A stretch of 64,000 nt of DNA. It comes from Peribacillus sp. FSL E2-0218. Lineage in GTDB: Bacteria; Bacillota; Bacilli; Bacillales; DSM-1321. The position numbers and the translations under genes were made by a program. Within the stretch, counting starts at the first letter, position 1. Each line of letters starts with the position of its first letter. Shown here one piece after another: positions 25,075 to 34,118 of this stretch. Location of the stretch: NCBI RefSeq assembly GCF_037992945.1, contig NZ_CP150304.1:933501-997500 (forward strand). Reading direction: 5' to 3'. The notes under the pieces were generated by a model that worked only from the letters and a program-made list of their open reading frames with translations, did not search any database and was not told the DNA's origin.

Positions 25075-26940
25075 TTATTTTACAATAGTTAATATTGTAT
25101 CTTCTAAAGTAACGGGTCTTGATTTTGTTGGTACAACATCTAAATACTCTGCCGTGTTAGTGATGATCACGGGTGTTGTAGCTTGATAGCCAGCCTCTTT
25201 AATACCTTTCATATCGAAGGTTACCAGTTTGTCTCCTTTATTAACGACTGAACCAGCTTCAACATGTGCGTCAAAGTGTTTGCCGCCCAATTGAACTGTA
25301 TCAAGTCCGATATGGATCAATACTTCAATCCCATCATCACTGATTAAGCCAATTGCATGTTTTGTTGGGAATAGCGTCACTACCTTTCCATCGAATGGGG
25401 CTGAAACCATCCCCTCAGCTGGTTCGATTGCCACCCCCTTACCCATTGCCCCGCTTGAAAATACGGCATCATCCACGTTTTCCAAAGGTATCATCTCACC
25501 TTTTAATGGTGCAGATAATTCATAGGTTTTGTTCGAGCCAGCTTCTGATTGAGAGGCAGTGTCTTTTGGCGCTTTTCCAGCATTAACGTCACCAGTCTTT
25601 TTCTTTCCTTCTGTACCAAAAAGGAACGCTAGAACGGCTGCAGATAGGAATGCGGCGCCGATTCCACTAATATAGCCGATTGTAGGTGAATAGGCCGGGA
25701 TGGTCAGAAGACTATTGAAAGCAAATCCAAATAACCTTACATTGAATGTTGCGACGATGGCGCCGCCAATCGAACCGGCTATCAATAATAATGGTATTAA
25801 CTTTTTATATCTTAATACTATCCCGTAAAGAATCGGTTCCGTTATCCCTGCGAACAATCCAGATAACGTACCCGCAAATGAAAGGGAACGTAATTCTTTA
25901 TTTTTCCTGGCGCGTAAAAAGATACCAAAGGCGATCCCCATCTGCGCAAATGTAGAGGCAGCTGTAATGGGTCCAATTATATCTCCGCCACGTGAGAAAT
26001 TATCGATCATGATCGGTACGACGCCCCAATGCACACCTAGGATGACCAGTATTGGCCAAATGCAGGCAATGATGATACCGGTCAAGATTGCTGATTTAGC
26101 TACCAAGTAAGTAACGGCAGCCCCGATCGCTAAACTAATGTATTGTGCAAACGGTCCGAACACTAAGGCCGTTAATGGAACCATGACCAAAATACCCACC
26201 ATTGGAACAAAGAACAATTGAATCGTATCCGGTGTGCGTTTTTTTACGAAGCGTTCTAAAGGAGCAAAAACAGCCATCGCAATTAACAAGGGAAAAACGG
26301 TTGATGAATAATCCGTCACGATCAGCGGAATATTCATGAAACTTACTTGCCCGTCGGCTTTTAGCATGGCCGTGAAATTGGGATCGAGTAAGCCTGCCCC
26401 GATGGCGCCGCCAACGAACGGGTTTGCTTTCAATTTCTTAGCGGCGGAAATGGCTACGAAGATTGGCAAGAAATAAAAGAGACCGCTTGATGCAGCATTC
26501 AATACGGAATAGGTTGTTCCATTTATATCAATTAGATTCAAAATATTAAGGATTGCAAGCAGCGCTTTGATCATGCCCGCTCCTGCCAGTGCGGGCACCA
26601 ATGGAGAAAATGTCCCGGAAATATATTCAAAGATTTTTGAGATGATGCCCACTTTTTCATTGCTTTCATTTTCATTGGAAGGATCTTGATGATGAATAGG
26701 ATGGTTATTCATGATCTCTGTATACACTTTCCCTACTTTATTGCCAATAACCACCTGGAATTGACCGCCTTTTTCGACAACGGTTAGAACATCAGGGATT
26801 GTGCTCAATGCTTCTTTGTCAGCTTTTTGGCGATCATTCAGCTTGAACCTTAATCGTGTGGCACAATGTACGAGGGAATTGATATTTTCTTCGCCGCCCA
26901 CCAATTGGACGATTCGATTGCCTAACTGTTTATTATCCAT
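25075..26940 (-). CDS. bglP: PTS beta-glucoside-specific EIIBCA permease
   Basis: 621 residues in the order B-C-A. EIIB: Cys in LVHCATRLRF near residue 26. EIIC: about 105-450 with multiple spans and GAGMIKAL, FVGGAIGAG and GITEPILYG. EIIA: about 470-620, with IEVLIHIGLDTVQLGG containing the active His. It imports and phosphorylates aryl-beta-glucosides such as salicin or arbutin by family analogy. An antitermination leader lies immediately upstream (26963-27043). Confidence 0.94.
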   Translation of the reverse strand: MDNKQLGNRIVQLVGGEENINSLVHCATRLRFKLNDRQKADKEALSTIPDVLTVVEKGGQFQVVIGNKVGKVYTEIMNNHPIHHQDPSNENESNEKVGIISKIFEYISGTFSPLVPALAGAGMIKALLAILNILNLIDINGTTYSVLNAASSGLFYFLPIFVAISAAKKLKANPFVGGAIGAGLLDPNFTAMLKADGQVSFMNIPLIVTDYSSTVFPLLIAMAVFAPLERFVKKRTPDTIQLFFVPMVGILVMVPLTALVFGPFAQYISLAIGAAVTYLVAKSAILTGIIIACIWPILVILGVHWGVVPIMIDNFSRGGDIIGPITAASTFAQMGIAFGIFLRARKNKELRSLSFAGTLSGLFAGITEPILYGIVLRYKKLIPLLLIAGSIGGAIVATFNVRLFGFAFNSLLTIPAYSPTIGYISGIGAAFLSAAVLAFLFGTEGKKKTGDVNAGKAPKDTASQSEAGSNKTYELSAPLKGEMIPLENVDDAVFSSGAMGKGVAIEPAEGMVSAPFDGKVVTLFPTKHAIGLISDDGIEVLIHIGLDTVQLGGKHFDAHVEAGSVVNKGDKLVTFDMKGIKEAGYQATTPVIITNTAEYLDVVPTKSRPVTLEDTILTIVK

Positions 26941-26962
26941 GGTTCCCTCTCCTTTGATAAAA

Positions 26963-27043
26963 TAAAAAACCTGAAAGAATACAAATAGATTAAGATCTAC
27001 TTCGTATTCTTCCCAGGTTTTGCCTGCCGAGCAGTAACAATCC
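26963..27043 (-). promoter_or_regulatory. LicT antitermination leader (RAT plus terminator) upstream of the permease
   Basis: On the minus strand, GGATTGTTACTGCTCGGCAG and following GCAAAACCT form the ribonucleic antiterminator. Its end overlaps the left arm of a terminator (ACCTGGGAAGAATACG pairing with CGTATTC-like and CAGGT arms) ending in a T-rich tract. Binding of dephosphorylated-state-controlled LicT to the RAT prevents the terminator. Confidence 0.9.
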
Positions 27044-27055
27044 TATAGGAATGCA

Positions 27056-27898
27056 TTATTTTTTTTCCCGATTCGAAACCCGCTGGATATGAATGATAAA
27101 ATAGGCTAACTCATCGGTGGTCATTTCCATTTCATATTGCTTTTTCAAATAAGCCTGCACTTTCTTCGTACATTGGTCGGCTTGAGGGTATTGCAGCTTC
27201 ACTTGCTGATATAAACCATCATTATTGTCGTCATTTAACTCACCGCGCAGAATCCTATATGCGAAATAACGGAGATGGGTGATGAACCGGCTGTAATTCA
27301 TCGATTCTTCATTAAAATCAAAACCATAATGATATTTAACGATATTGGTCACATCATTGACGATATTCGTCATCGCCATTGTCTCTTCCATACCAGAGCC
27401 ATCTTGCCGTGCATTGAAAAGATGCAAGGCAATGGATGCTGCTTCATCCTCAGGCATGCTTACTCCTGTTTCCGCTTTTATCATATTCAATGCTTTAAAG
27501 GCAGCACGGTACTCGGCTTTATAGAACTTTTGCACTTCCCACATAAGCGCATTCTTTATAGGAACCCCGTTCTTTGTTCTTGTGACAGCAAAGTGAATAT
27601 GATCGGATAAAGTTAAATAAAGTGAGTCATTCAACTCTGTCTGCAGGTCCCCATTTGCCATCTCGATAATATCTTTTGAGAGCTCCATCATTTCATATGG
27701 AATTTCATCGAGCAAATCAGATAATTTGTCAGCGAAGGCTTTAGAAGGGGTAATAAAGGTTTTCTCGATATTTACTGGATCGATTTCATCGCCATTTTTT
27801 TTCTGGAAGGCGAGACCTCTCCCCATGACGACCATCTCAGTTTGATTTGAATCTTCTGTTAAAGCGACATTATTATTAAATATTTTTTTAATTTTCAT
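27056..27898 (-). CDS. licT: BglG/LicT-family transcriptional antiterminator
   Basis: 280 residues: RNA-binding CAT domain (1-55, MKIKKIFNNNVAL...VVMGRGLAFQKKNGD), PRD1 (about 65-170) and PRD2 (about 175-280). PTS-phosphorylatable histidines are likely those in DHIHFAV, SIALHLFN, FITHLRYF and FIIHIQR. It should bind the RAT hairpins at 27015-27043 and 27993-28021 to let polymerase pass, when beta-glucoside is present and preferred sugars are absent. It is itself preceded by one of the leaders, so it is autoregulated. Confidence 0.95.
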   Translation of the reverse strand: MKIKKIFNNNVALTEDSNQTEMVVMGRGLAFQKKNGDEIDPVNIEKTFITPSKAFADKLSDLLDEIPYEMMELSKDIIEMANGDLQTELNDSLYLTLSDHIHFAVTRTKNGVPIKNALMWEVQKFYKAEYRAAFKALNMIKAETGVSMPEDEAASIALHLFNARQDGSGMEETMAMTNIVNDVTNIVKYHYGFDFNEESMNYSRFITHLRYFAYRILRGELNDDNNDGLYQQVKLQYPQADQCTKKVQAYLKKQYEMEMTTDELAYFIIHIQRVSNREKK

Positions 27899-27932
27899 AA
27901 ATTATCACATATCCTTCAATAATTTTGAAATG

Positions 27933-28021
27933 AAAAAACCTGGATCAAAACAAATTACAGACAGATTTCCCTGCCATAACTTGAATTGATCCAGGTTTTG
28001 CCTGCCGAACAGTAACAATCC
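27933..28021 (-). promoter_or_regulatory. LicT antitermination leader upstream of licT
   Basis: RAT (GGATTGTTACTGTTCGGCAG then GCAAAACCT, 27993-28021) overlapping a terminator whose arms are AACCTGGATCAA and TTGATCCAGGTT, ending in a T run. It differs from the second RAT by only one base in the loop. Confidence 0.9.
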
Positions 28022-28033
28022 TCTGAGAATTTT

Positions 28034-28062
28034 ATTATATATGATAGCGGTTACTTTGGCAA
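28034..28062 (-). promoter_or_regulatory. Sigma-A promoter with overlapping cre site for the licT operon
   Basis: On the minus strand TTGCCA, 17 bp, TATAAT. Within the spacer, AGTAACCGCTATCA (28042-28055) matches the cre consensus TGWAANCGNTNWCA except at the first base. This predicts CcpA repression by promoter occlusion. Confidence 0.75.
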
Positions 28063-28126
28063 TAGAAGGCTGCTAAATTGCCAATTCAGATATATGGAAT
28101 GTTGCTGATCAAGGTGAGGTATAAAT

Positions 28127-28498
28127 ATGAAAATTAATAAGAATGTAGGAAGTAAACAAAAAGTTGCTAAGAGAAGAAGTGTTAGCAATTGGACATGCCG
28201 TTGAAACAATACATTTGCCGGATGTTACACCGTTCGAATGGGATACCGTATATGACTTCACCCCATATACCCCGAAAGAAGAGATAAATGAAACGGTCGT
28301 TTATAAATGGGAGAACATCAACGAAACTGTAAATGAATGCATGAATCAAATTGTATTTCTGAAAGATGGAAAAGTAGTCTCTTTTTATACGGCTTTCCTG
28401 AAAATAATGGATATGGGATATCTTTTGAGACTAAGAATATGCTTGATATTAAGGATGATTTGAATTTTTTAGTGGCAAGAAGTGACAGTATCATCTAG
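28127..28498 (+). pseudogene. Frameshifted remnant of an unidentified small protein gene
   Basis: Starts with a good ribosome site (AAGGTGAGGT) and ATG at 28127 but stops after 25 codons. A +1 frame continues from 28164 (EEVLAIGHAVETIHLPDVTP, YTPKEEINETVVYKWENI, IVFLKDGKVV). A second shift near 28395 restores a frame reading NNGYGISFETKNMLDIKDDL and ends ARSDSII. At least two frameshifts. The family is not recognised; the intact protein would be about 120 residues. Confidence 0.65.
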
Positions 28499-28697
28499 TT
28501 AAAAAACTAGGCTGTGTTATGAATACTACAGCCCAAAAAGGTGCATGACTACGTGAGTTTCGTGCTTATACTCGTGAAATTCGCGTTTTATTTACTAGTG
28601 AATCGGTGCTTTGCTCATGGAATTTAGATAAGGAATGTATAACGCGATATTGTTTTTTCTTTTTTTATTGTAGGCATAACGTATATGTGCGATTAAT

Positions 28698-28753
28698 AAA
28701 AAAGCTAATTACAAAAGCTTATTCTTAAGGCGCTCCTGTAATAGCTTTTTTCA
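28698..28753. terminator. Bidirectional terminator upstream of the sigma-54 activator stop
   Basis: Arms AAAAAAGCTAATTACA and TGTAATAGCTTTTTT (one bulge) around a 24-base loop, with A and T tracts suited to either strand. The 28499-28697 stretch before it shows no gene. Confidence 0.65.
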
Positions 28754-28813
28754 TTTAATTCAGATAGCAATCAGCCAGTTTGAACAATCCCGGTCAGTTC
28801 CTGCAATGTAAAC

Positions 28814-30646
28814 TTAAATTAGGATTTTGAGTTGCTTACTGAGACGTTGCATTTCCGAATTAATATAAGATTTGCTATAATCACATCCGACAATGGCAAC
28901 GATATTGCCATCATCATCAATAATGGGTGCTAGGCTTGTTTTCCACTCACCGTACTTGTCTTCGTATATGGGGGTAACACCTGCTTTACCATTAAACGCT
29001 TGGTAAGCAATGTTCATCATTTCTGGCGGACCGATATATTCTTCCATCGGCTCAATTACAAAGCCTTTGTCTGCAACGAGGTGAATCAGACGTCCATCAT
29101 CCGTCATGCTAAATATAAAAACCCATTCAATTACGCCTTCTTTTTCTTGGATCAAGGTAAGCTTTTGTTTCAATTTTTGAGAGTAGGAATTTGAGAGGTT
29201 GGTGTTTTGTTGTAGGCGAATAACCTCCTCAGCGGGAATGATTGCTGCAGTCACAACGGCAATGGAGCGGAGCCGTTTATTTATTTGCTCTTCTAAGATG
29301 GTCCGTTTATTTACTGGTGATAGTCGTGCCTCTTCGATTTTATCACGGATTTTTTTATATTTTCTACTCATAGTGGGCTGGCTAACTTCCAATACCTTCG
29401 CCGCTAATTTCAATGACTTGTATTGTTCCATTGCCATGTTAATCAGTTGTTCCTCCACAAGGTCTACTGCTTCTTGCAATGGCATTAGAAAATCGATAAC
29501 AGGTGTTGAAGTCCGTTTGGGCTCTTTAATAGGAAGGACCTCTTTAATCATCGTAACATCCACTTCAGGTGTTCTGCTCGTAATTGTAAGCCTTTCCACG
29601 ATATTTTCAAGTTCACGTACGTTACCTGGCCATTGATGGATACATAGCATGTCGATCGCATCCGGGGTGAAAGCTATCATTCGATTGTACAGTGTATTGT
29701 ACTTTTGTAAGAAAAATTGAACCAGATAGGGGATCTCATCTACACGATCTCTAAGCGGCGGAAGGTGGATCGGCACGACATGAAGGCGATAATATAAGTC
29801 TTCTCTGAATTCCCCTTTCTTCACCATTTTTTCAAGTGATTTATTGGTCGCTGCAATCACTTGAATGTCAACAGGGTGGGAGGTGGAACTGCCAATTGGT
29901 GTGACAATGCGTTCTTGAAGAACCCGAAGCAGTTTGACCTGTACGTTAAGCGGTAATTCTCCCACTTCATCCAAGAATAAGATCCCCTTATGAGCAAGTG
30001 TGAATTTTCCCATGGCTCCGCCTTTTCTTGCACTGGTAAAAGCCCCTTCTACGTAGCCAAACAGTTCGCTTTCAATCAAGTTTTCCGGGATAGCGCCGCA
30101 ATTGACTGGTATGAACGGTCCTTCGCTTCTTTTACCCATGTTATGTATGGCCCTGGCAGCCATTTCCTTTCCTACACCGGATTCGCCTAATAAAAGGACT
30201 GTTGCGCTAACATCACAAACCATTTGCATTTTATGAAGAACTTCAAGCATGGAATTACTTCGGATCACAAATGGAAAAGATGGTTTTTTCGATTCTGCGA
30301 CTGGCCCGGATTGATTTCCTGAATTATCTGGATAAGAGTCGTTAATTTCTTTGTAGGCCCAAACCCATTCTCCTGATTCAATCGGGTATGCCGTCACCAG
30401 CATCTCAAGCCCTTGCCATGAGGATTGCATGAACGTTTTTTTTTCATGTTTGGCCATAACCTCTTCTGCCAGGCTCGTAGAAAATAGATCTTGTTCGACA
30501 TCCTTGATAGAACCGCCTGCACTAGCAGATTTAATTGTATGGAATAAGGAATTTCTCGTTCCGTTCGATTTCAATATGATGCCTTTTTTATCTGTCACGA
30601 TAAGCTGATCATAAATAGACAAGAGTGCAGAGGTGAAGTAATCCAT
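28814..30646 (-). CDS. Sigma-54-dependent transcriptional activator with C-terminal sensor domain
   Basis: 610 residues. N-terminal PAS-like region (1-110), AAA+ core (about 128-360) with Walker A GESGVGKE (154-161), the sigma-54 contact loop GAFTSA (201-206; the usual form is GAFTGA), Walker B ILFLDEVGE and WPGNVRELEN. A HTH at about 412-432 (LKLAAKVLEVSQPTMSRKY). Unusually, about 155 residues follow the HTH, including YIGPPEMMNIAYQAF, TPIYEDKYGEWKTSLAPI and DGNIVAIVGCDY, resembling an extracytoplasmic-type sensory fold. It is divergent from an operon with a -24/-12 promoter, its likely target. Confidence 0.92.
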   Translation of the reverse strand: MDYFTSALLSIYDQLIVTDKKGIILKSNGTRNSLFHTIKSASAGGSIKDVEQDLFSTSLAEEVMAKHEKKTFMQSSWQGLEMLVTAYPIESGEWVWAYKEINDSYPDNSGNQSGPVAESKKPSFPFVIRSNSMLEVLHKMQMVCDVSATVLLLGESGVGKEMAARAIHNMGKRSEGPFIPVNCGAIPENLIESELFGYVEGAFTSARKGGAMGKFTLAHKGILFLDEVGELPLNVQVKLLRVLQERIVTPIGSSTSHPVDIQVIAATNKSLEKMVKKGEFREDLYYRLHVVPIHLPPLRDRVDEIPYLVQFFLQKYNTLYNRMIAFTPDAIDMLCIHQWPGNVRELENIVERLTITSRTPEVDVTMIKEVLPIKEPKRTSTPVIDFLMPLQEAVDLVEEQLINMAMEQYKSLKLAAKVLEVSQPTMSRKYKKIRDKIEEARLSPVNKRTILEEQINKRLRSIAVVTAAIIPAEEVIRLQQNTNLSNSYSQKLKQKLTLIQEKEGVIEWVFIFSMTDDGRLIHLVADKGFVIEPMEEYIGPPEMMNIAYQAFNGKAGVTPIYEDKYGEWKTSLAPIIDDDGNIVAIVGCDYSKSYINSEMQRLSKQLKILI

Positions 30647-30706
30647 TAATGTCTACCTGCCTTTCATTAAACTCCTAGATTCAATATGACAGAAATTTCA
30701 CAACTG

Positions 30707-30743
30707 TTCAATAGTTTCGAAAATGAATATTATTCCTATTGAA
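30707..30743. promoter_or_regulatory. Candidate upstream activating sequence for the sigma-54 activator
   Basis: Inverted repeat TTCAATAG / CTATTGAA with 21 bp between arms, 28 bp upstream of the -24 element and between the divergent genes. The position fits an enhancer-type site. Confidence 0.5.
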
Positions 30744-30770
30744 AACGCTTTAATAATGGCCCTTTCTAGT

Positions 30771-30786
30771 TGGCATGGTTATTGCA
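30771..30786 (+). promoter_or_regulatory. Sigma-54 (-24/-12) promoter of the N-demethylase operon
   Basis: TGGCATGGTTATTGCA: TGGCA and TTGCA with the GG and GC pairs at the required spacing. It lies 54 bp before the first start codon and opposite a sigma-54 activator gene. Confidence 0.85.
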
Positions 30787-30839
30787 TTTAAGAAAAGTGA
30801 GGGACTAAACAAGAGAAGGCAAAGGGGGGAGAAGCCATT

Positions 30840-31043
30840 TTGAATAAAGTGAATCTGTTTCAACAGAATATCCATTCAGAAAATCCCTTCATCAAAAGTC
30901 TATATTCAGATTTGAATGAACGGATCGATGCGTATGAGCAGGAAGATGCTGTGAAAGTCGACAAAATGAAATGGAGGGATGCGACCGGTTCTATTTTTTT
31001 CATGCTTTTAATCATTGTCTATTTAGTCTATGTACTTGTTTAA
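30840..31043 (+). CDS. Small single-span membrane protein, first gene of sigma-54 operon
   Basis: 67 residues from TTG at 30840, with a strong AAGGGGGGAG site 9 bp upstream. The soluble N-terminal two thirds (NPFIKSLYSDLNERIDAYEQED) precede one C-terminal span (SIFFMLLIIVYLVYVLV). The family is not recognised. Placed directly before the NCS1 permease, it may be a small accessory subunit of the transporter; this is inference from context. Confidence 0.7.
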   Translation: MNKVNLFQQNIHSENPFIKSLYSDLNERIDAYEQEDAVKVDKMKWRDATGSIFFMLLIIVYLVYVLV

Positions 31044-31130
31044 GGTAGTGTACTTTTACATTGTCTATTACATGAACAGCCGTAATTCCATTCCATTCAA
31101 TCAATATATCTATAGTTGGGAGAGAAGCGT

Positions 31131-32561
31131 GTGAGTAAAGAGAATTCCTCCATTTCGAAGGATGTGGCCTTTGGGTTTTTACCGGCAAGTAAAAGTGACC
31201 GGATTTTTAACCTTAGGGATTTAATTTTAGTTCAGGTTGTTATTGGTCTCTCATCTTTTGGGCTGTTAACTGGGGGATATACAGGTACAATGCTTGATTT
31301 AAAGCACTCACTGGCAGCGATTTTATTCGGTAATGCCTTCCCGATGTTGTTGATCGTTCCCATTACCTTGTATTTTGCGCGCTACGGCATAGACACCTTT
31401 GTCGGGTTTCGAAGTTCACTAGGCTATCTAGGATCCAATATTTTTTTCTTTGTTTTTCTTATTTTAACTCTCGGCTATATTTCGATTGCGCTTTTTATGT
31501 CTGGCCAGGCTTTGGCAGAGGCTGCTAATTGGATAAGGATGCCTGGCTTTTTCTCAAGCCAAACAACGGGAGCGCCGTTTTTCGCGATAGTACTCTTTAT
31601 CTGTGCATTTCTGGTAACGGTGAGGGGACCGATAGCTATTCAGAAATATACGACAGTAGCCGTTCCTGCTTTTTTGGTTCTCATGTTTGGCCTTCTCTCA
31701 ATAGTCTTGTTCGGACAGGGATTCACGAATGTTGCTACTATACTTCCTTCCGAACCGTTTGAAACGACTTCACGTTCGTTCGCGACCGCCCTGGAATTAA
31801 ACATCGGACTCGGCTTCTCATGGCTTCCATACCTTGGCCAATACAGCCGTTTATCCAAAACGGAAGGGGGGGCATTCAAAGCGGGCTTCTATAGCTATGG
31901 AATTATCGTCTGTATCGCTGCTTTAGTTGGGGCACTCGCTGCATTAGTTGCCGGGTCGCTTAATCCTTCCGACTGGATGTTTTCAATTGCAGGTAGCTGG
32001 GGAGGTTTCATTGGCTTGATTCTGCTTTCGGTAGGGAATGTTGGTGCAGCCATTTTCCTTATGTACTCACAAGCGGTCAGCTTTAAAACGGTATTCCCAA
32101 AAAAGTCATGGATGATTGCTATGGGAACAACGGTACCAGCTATTTTCTTGCTTTTAAGCTCTACGTTTTACGATGCATTTGGTTCATTCATTGCTGTCAT
32201 TTCCTTTATTATGGCTGTTCTTGGCGGCATTGTCGTTTCAGATTACTTCTTCGTTAAGCGCCAACGCCTTTCTTTAAGAGATCTGTATGACACACAAGGC
32301 TGTTACACCTATTGGAAAGGAATTAACCCCTCTTCCGTTTTTACGGTGGTTATTGGGACGATTGTTTACTGGGCACTTTATAATCCATTGACTTTTGAAT
32401 CAAGTAACTTTTTCCTTTATACAGCAGCAGGCATTCCAACATACTTTGTCGCGTTAGGCACTTACTATGTTTCAGCTAAATACATTTTCCGTTATGAAGT
32501 TGATAGAGTTCGCTCATCTGTTGAATTAAAAGGAAACCAAATAGAAAAAAACGTACTATAA
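31131..32561 (+). CDS. NCS1-family permease (cytosine/purine-type transporter)
   Basis: 476 residues from the GTG at 31131 (GGGAGAG upstream). About twelve spans. NCS1 features: an N-terminal FGFLPASKSDR, FNLRDLILVQVVIGLSSFGLLTGG, ELNIGLGFSWLPYLGQYSRL, and SDYFFVKRQRLSLRDLY near the C-terminus. NCS1 carriers import nucleobases, hydantoins, thiamine and related N-heterocycles with cations. Downstream N-demethylase genes suggest that an N-methylated compound is carried. Confidence 0.85.
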   Translation: MSKENSSISKDVAFGFLPASKSDRIFNLRDLILVQVVIGLSSFGLLTGGYTGTMLDLKHSLAAILFGNAFPMLLIVPITLYFARYGIDTFVGFRSSLGYLGSNIFFFVFLILTLGYISIALFMSGQALAEAANWIRMPGFFSSQTTGAPFFAIVLFICAFLVTVRGPIAIQKYTTVAVPAFLVLMFGLLSIVLFGQGFTNVATILPSEPFETTSRSFATALELNIGLGFSWLPYLGQYSRLSKTEGGAFKAGFYSYGIIVCIAALVGALAALVAGSLNPSDWMFSIAGSWGGFIGLILLSVGNVGAAIFLMYSQAVSFKTVFPKKSWMIAMGTTVPAIFLLLSSTFYDAFGSFIAVISFIMAVLGGIVVSDYFFVKRQRLSLRDLYDTQGCYTYWKGINPSSVFTVVIGTIVYWALYNPLTFESSNFFLYTAAGIPTYFVALGTYYVSAKYIFRYEVDRVRSSVELKGNQIEKNVL

Positions 32562-32591
32562 AGAATTTTGATAACGAGAGGAGATTGTTCA

Positions 32592-33560
32592 ATGTTCACA
32601 CAAAGATTGGATTTCAAGACCACTGATTTAGATACATTTCCGTTTCCATTCACTTCTGGTAACTATCGCTATTCAAACGATTTGAAAACACTCTCAAACA
32701 TTAACTGTATTGAAGTTACACCAGAATACAGACTCCAAGTGGAAGCGAAGCGGCGTCTTCTTCAAGAGCAGCCGCATATAAGGTTTCAATCGTTTCCACA
32801 CACATTAGAGATGCAATGGGAAGTACTTGAAATGCTTATCGACATGGCAACTGATCGCTACCCGGAGCATTTCGAGGTCATTAAAGATGAAGGCAGCTGG
32901 ACGTTCAAGAACCACATCTTAGGAGAGTCAGAATCATTCGTGTTTGGTGATGCCAGTACGCTACCAAATGAGCCGCTTGATTATATTGGCCGTCATTTCC
33001 ACAATGACTTTGTCTTAATGGTTCATCGCGATAGTAACTTCTATTTGGAAGTGGGGCAGGTCTCCTATGCAGCCCTTTTTTCAGCCAACTGGAATAAAGG
33101 GATGTCTTTCGATGAGATTCATGCACCTGTCCCATTTGTATCGCGAAAAGGCGATGAGCTAGCAGAGCGCGTTCGTAAGTTTTTATTATCCATTGAGCCA
33201 GGAAAGCCATGGACTCGGATTAACTGGAACCTGATGGCAGACCGTTGGGATGTCAATTATGAAACGATGGATGTGTGGGAACCGCAGCGTTCTGAGATAA
33301 CGCCCGAAAGTGCAGGAAAGCTAGTTCGTTTACGAGTTGAAGAACAAAAATTTTATCGCATGCCACGAAGCAACGCGATTCTATTCGTATTGAACACCCA
33401 GTTCCTGCCACTTGAAGATTTGACATTGCGCCAGGAGTGGTTTGATCTGACATATAGCGTGCTCCAGGATATTCCGGAACCTATGGCTGAATACAAAGGG
33501 ATAGCTCCATTTCTTCCACAATCGGTCGAATATTTGAGACGCATTGATGAAAAACGGTAA
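32592..33560 (+). CDS. DUF3445 heme-dependent oxidative N-demethylase-type protein
   Basis: 322 residues from the ATG at 32592 (GAGAGGAG upstream). Family features of the DUF3445/HODM group: FPFPFTSGNYRY, VEAKRRLLQEQPH, the central HFHNDFVLMVHRDS and EIHAPVPFV, and NWNLMADRW with RVEEQKFYRMPRSNAILFVLNT. Known members bind heme on a PAS-like fold and use O2 and reductant to remove a methyl group from a secondary or tertiary amine, releasing formaldehyde. With the next two genes it forms the parts list of dimethylamine-monooxygenase-like systems. Confidence 0.87.
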   Translation: MFTQRLDFKTTDLDTFPFPFTSGNYRYSNDLKTLSNINCIEVTPEYRLQVEAKRRLLQEQPHIRFQSFPHTLEMQWEVLEMLIDMATDRYPEHFEVIKDEGSWTFKNHILGESESFVFGDASTLPNEPLDYIGRHFHNDFVLMVHRDSNFYLEVGQVSYAALFSANWNKGMSFDEIHAPVPFVSRKGDELAERVRKFLLSIEPGKPWTRINWNLMADRWDVNYETMDVWEPQRSEITPESAGKLVRLRVEEQKFYRMPRSNAILFVLNTQFLPLEDLTLRQEWFDLTYSVLQDIPEPMAEYKGIAPFLPQSVEYLRRIDEKR

Positions 33561-33591
33561 AGCGAACAAAGAAAATAAGGAGGATAGTGCC

Positions 33592-34113
33592 TTGTACAAT
33601 AGTCCAGTATTATTTGATAAATCTGTTACAATCGTAAATCAATTCACTCCTCGGAAAGAACGGAGAAAATTTGTCGTCATAACGGATCAAGCCGGGTACG
33701 AAAAGGCGAAGAATTTCACTTCTGAAATATTAGGTACAGTGCCTTTCGAGTGCCTTACTATTAACAGTGTGGAAGATAAAGAGAAGGTTAAGAGATTCTT
33801 CTTGTCACAGAAGATGGGGACGCAATGTTATATTGCGGCTGAGTGGAACAATGCTGTTATGGTCTTCTCGCTTGGGGTAGAGGCGGGTCTATCTGAAGAT
33901 GAGATCCAGACAATGATTATCGGGCCCAAACGCCGCTACGTTTATTGCATGAAATGCTTCGAAGTTTCGGAAGTCTCAGTAGAAGCAGCGATTGCAGAAT
34001 GTGACCATTGTAGAGCCAGTCTTGAAATCGGTCCTTTTTATTCAATCGTACGGGAAGGTTATATTGGTTACCCATTCATCCCAGTCGACAAAGAAAAAGT
34101 AGCAGGGAGTTGA
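33592..34113 (+). CDS. DmmA-like subunit of an N-demethylase/monooxygenase
   Basis: 173 residues from the TTG at 33592, which has AAGGAGG 8 bp upstream; the longer frame overlaps the preceding gene without a ribosome site. A C-terminal Cys4 zinc-ribbon-like motif (YCMKCFEVSE...ECDHC) is typical of the DmmA C-terminal domain. The N-terminal half has TDQAGYEKAKNF and QCYIAAEWNNAVMVFSLGVEAGLSEDEIQTM. In dimethylamine monooxygenase this subunit works with the heme protein and the flavin reductase. Confidence 0.82.
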   Translation: MYNSPVLFDKSVTIVNQFTPRKERRKFVVITDQAGYEKAKNFTSEILGTVPFECLTINSVEDKEKVKRFFLSQKMGTQCYIAAEWNNAVMVFSLGVEAGLSEDEIQTMIIGPKRRYVYCMKCFEVSEVSVEAAIAECDHCRASLEIGPFYSIVREGYIGYPFIPVDKEKVAGS

Positions 34114-34118
34114 TCATC

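Noticed and set aside
32905..33210. Antisense frame in the N-demethylase gene
   Set aside because: Shadow of the coding frame; composition and lack of a start context argue against it.
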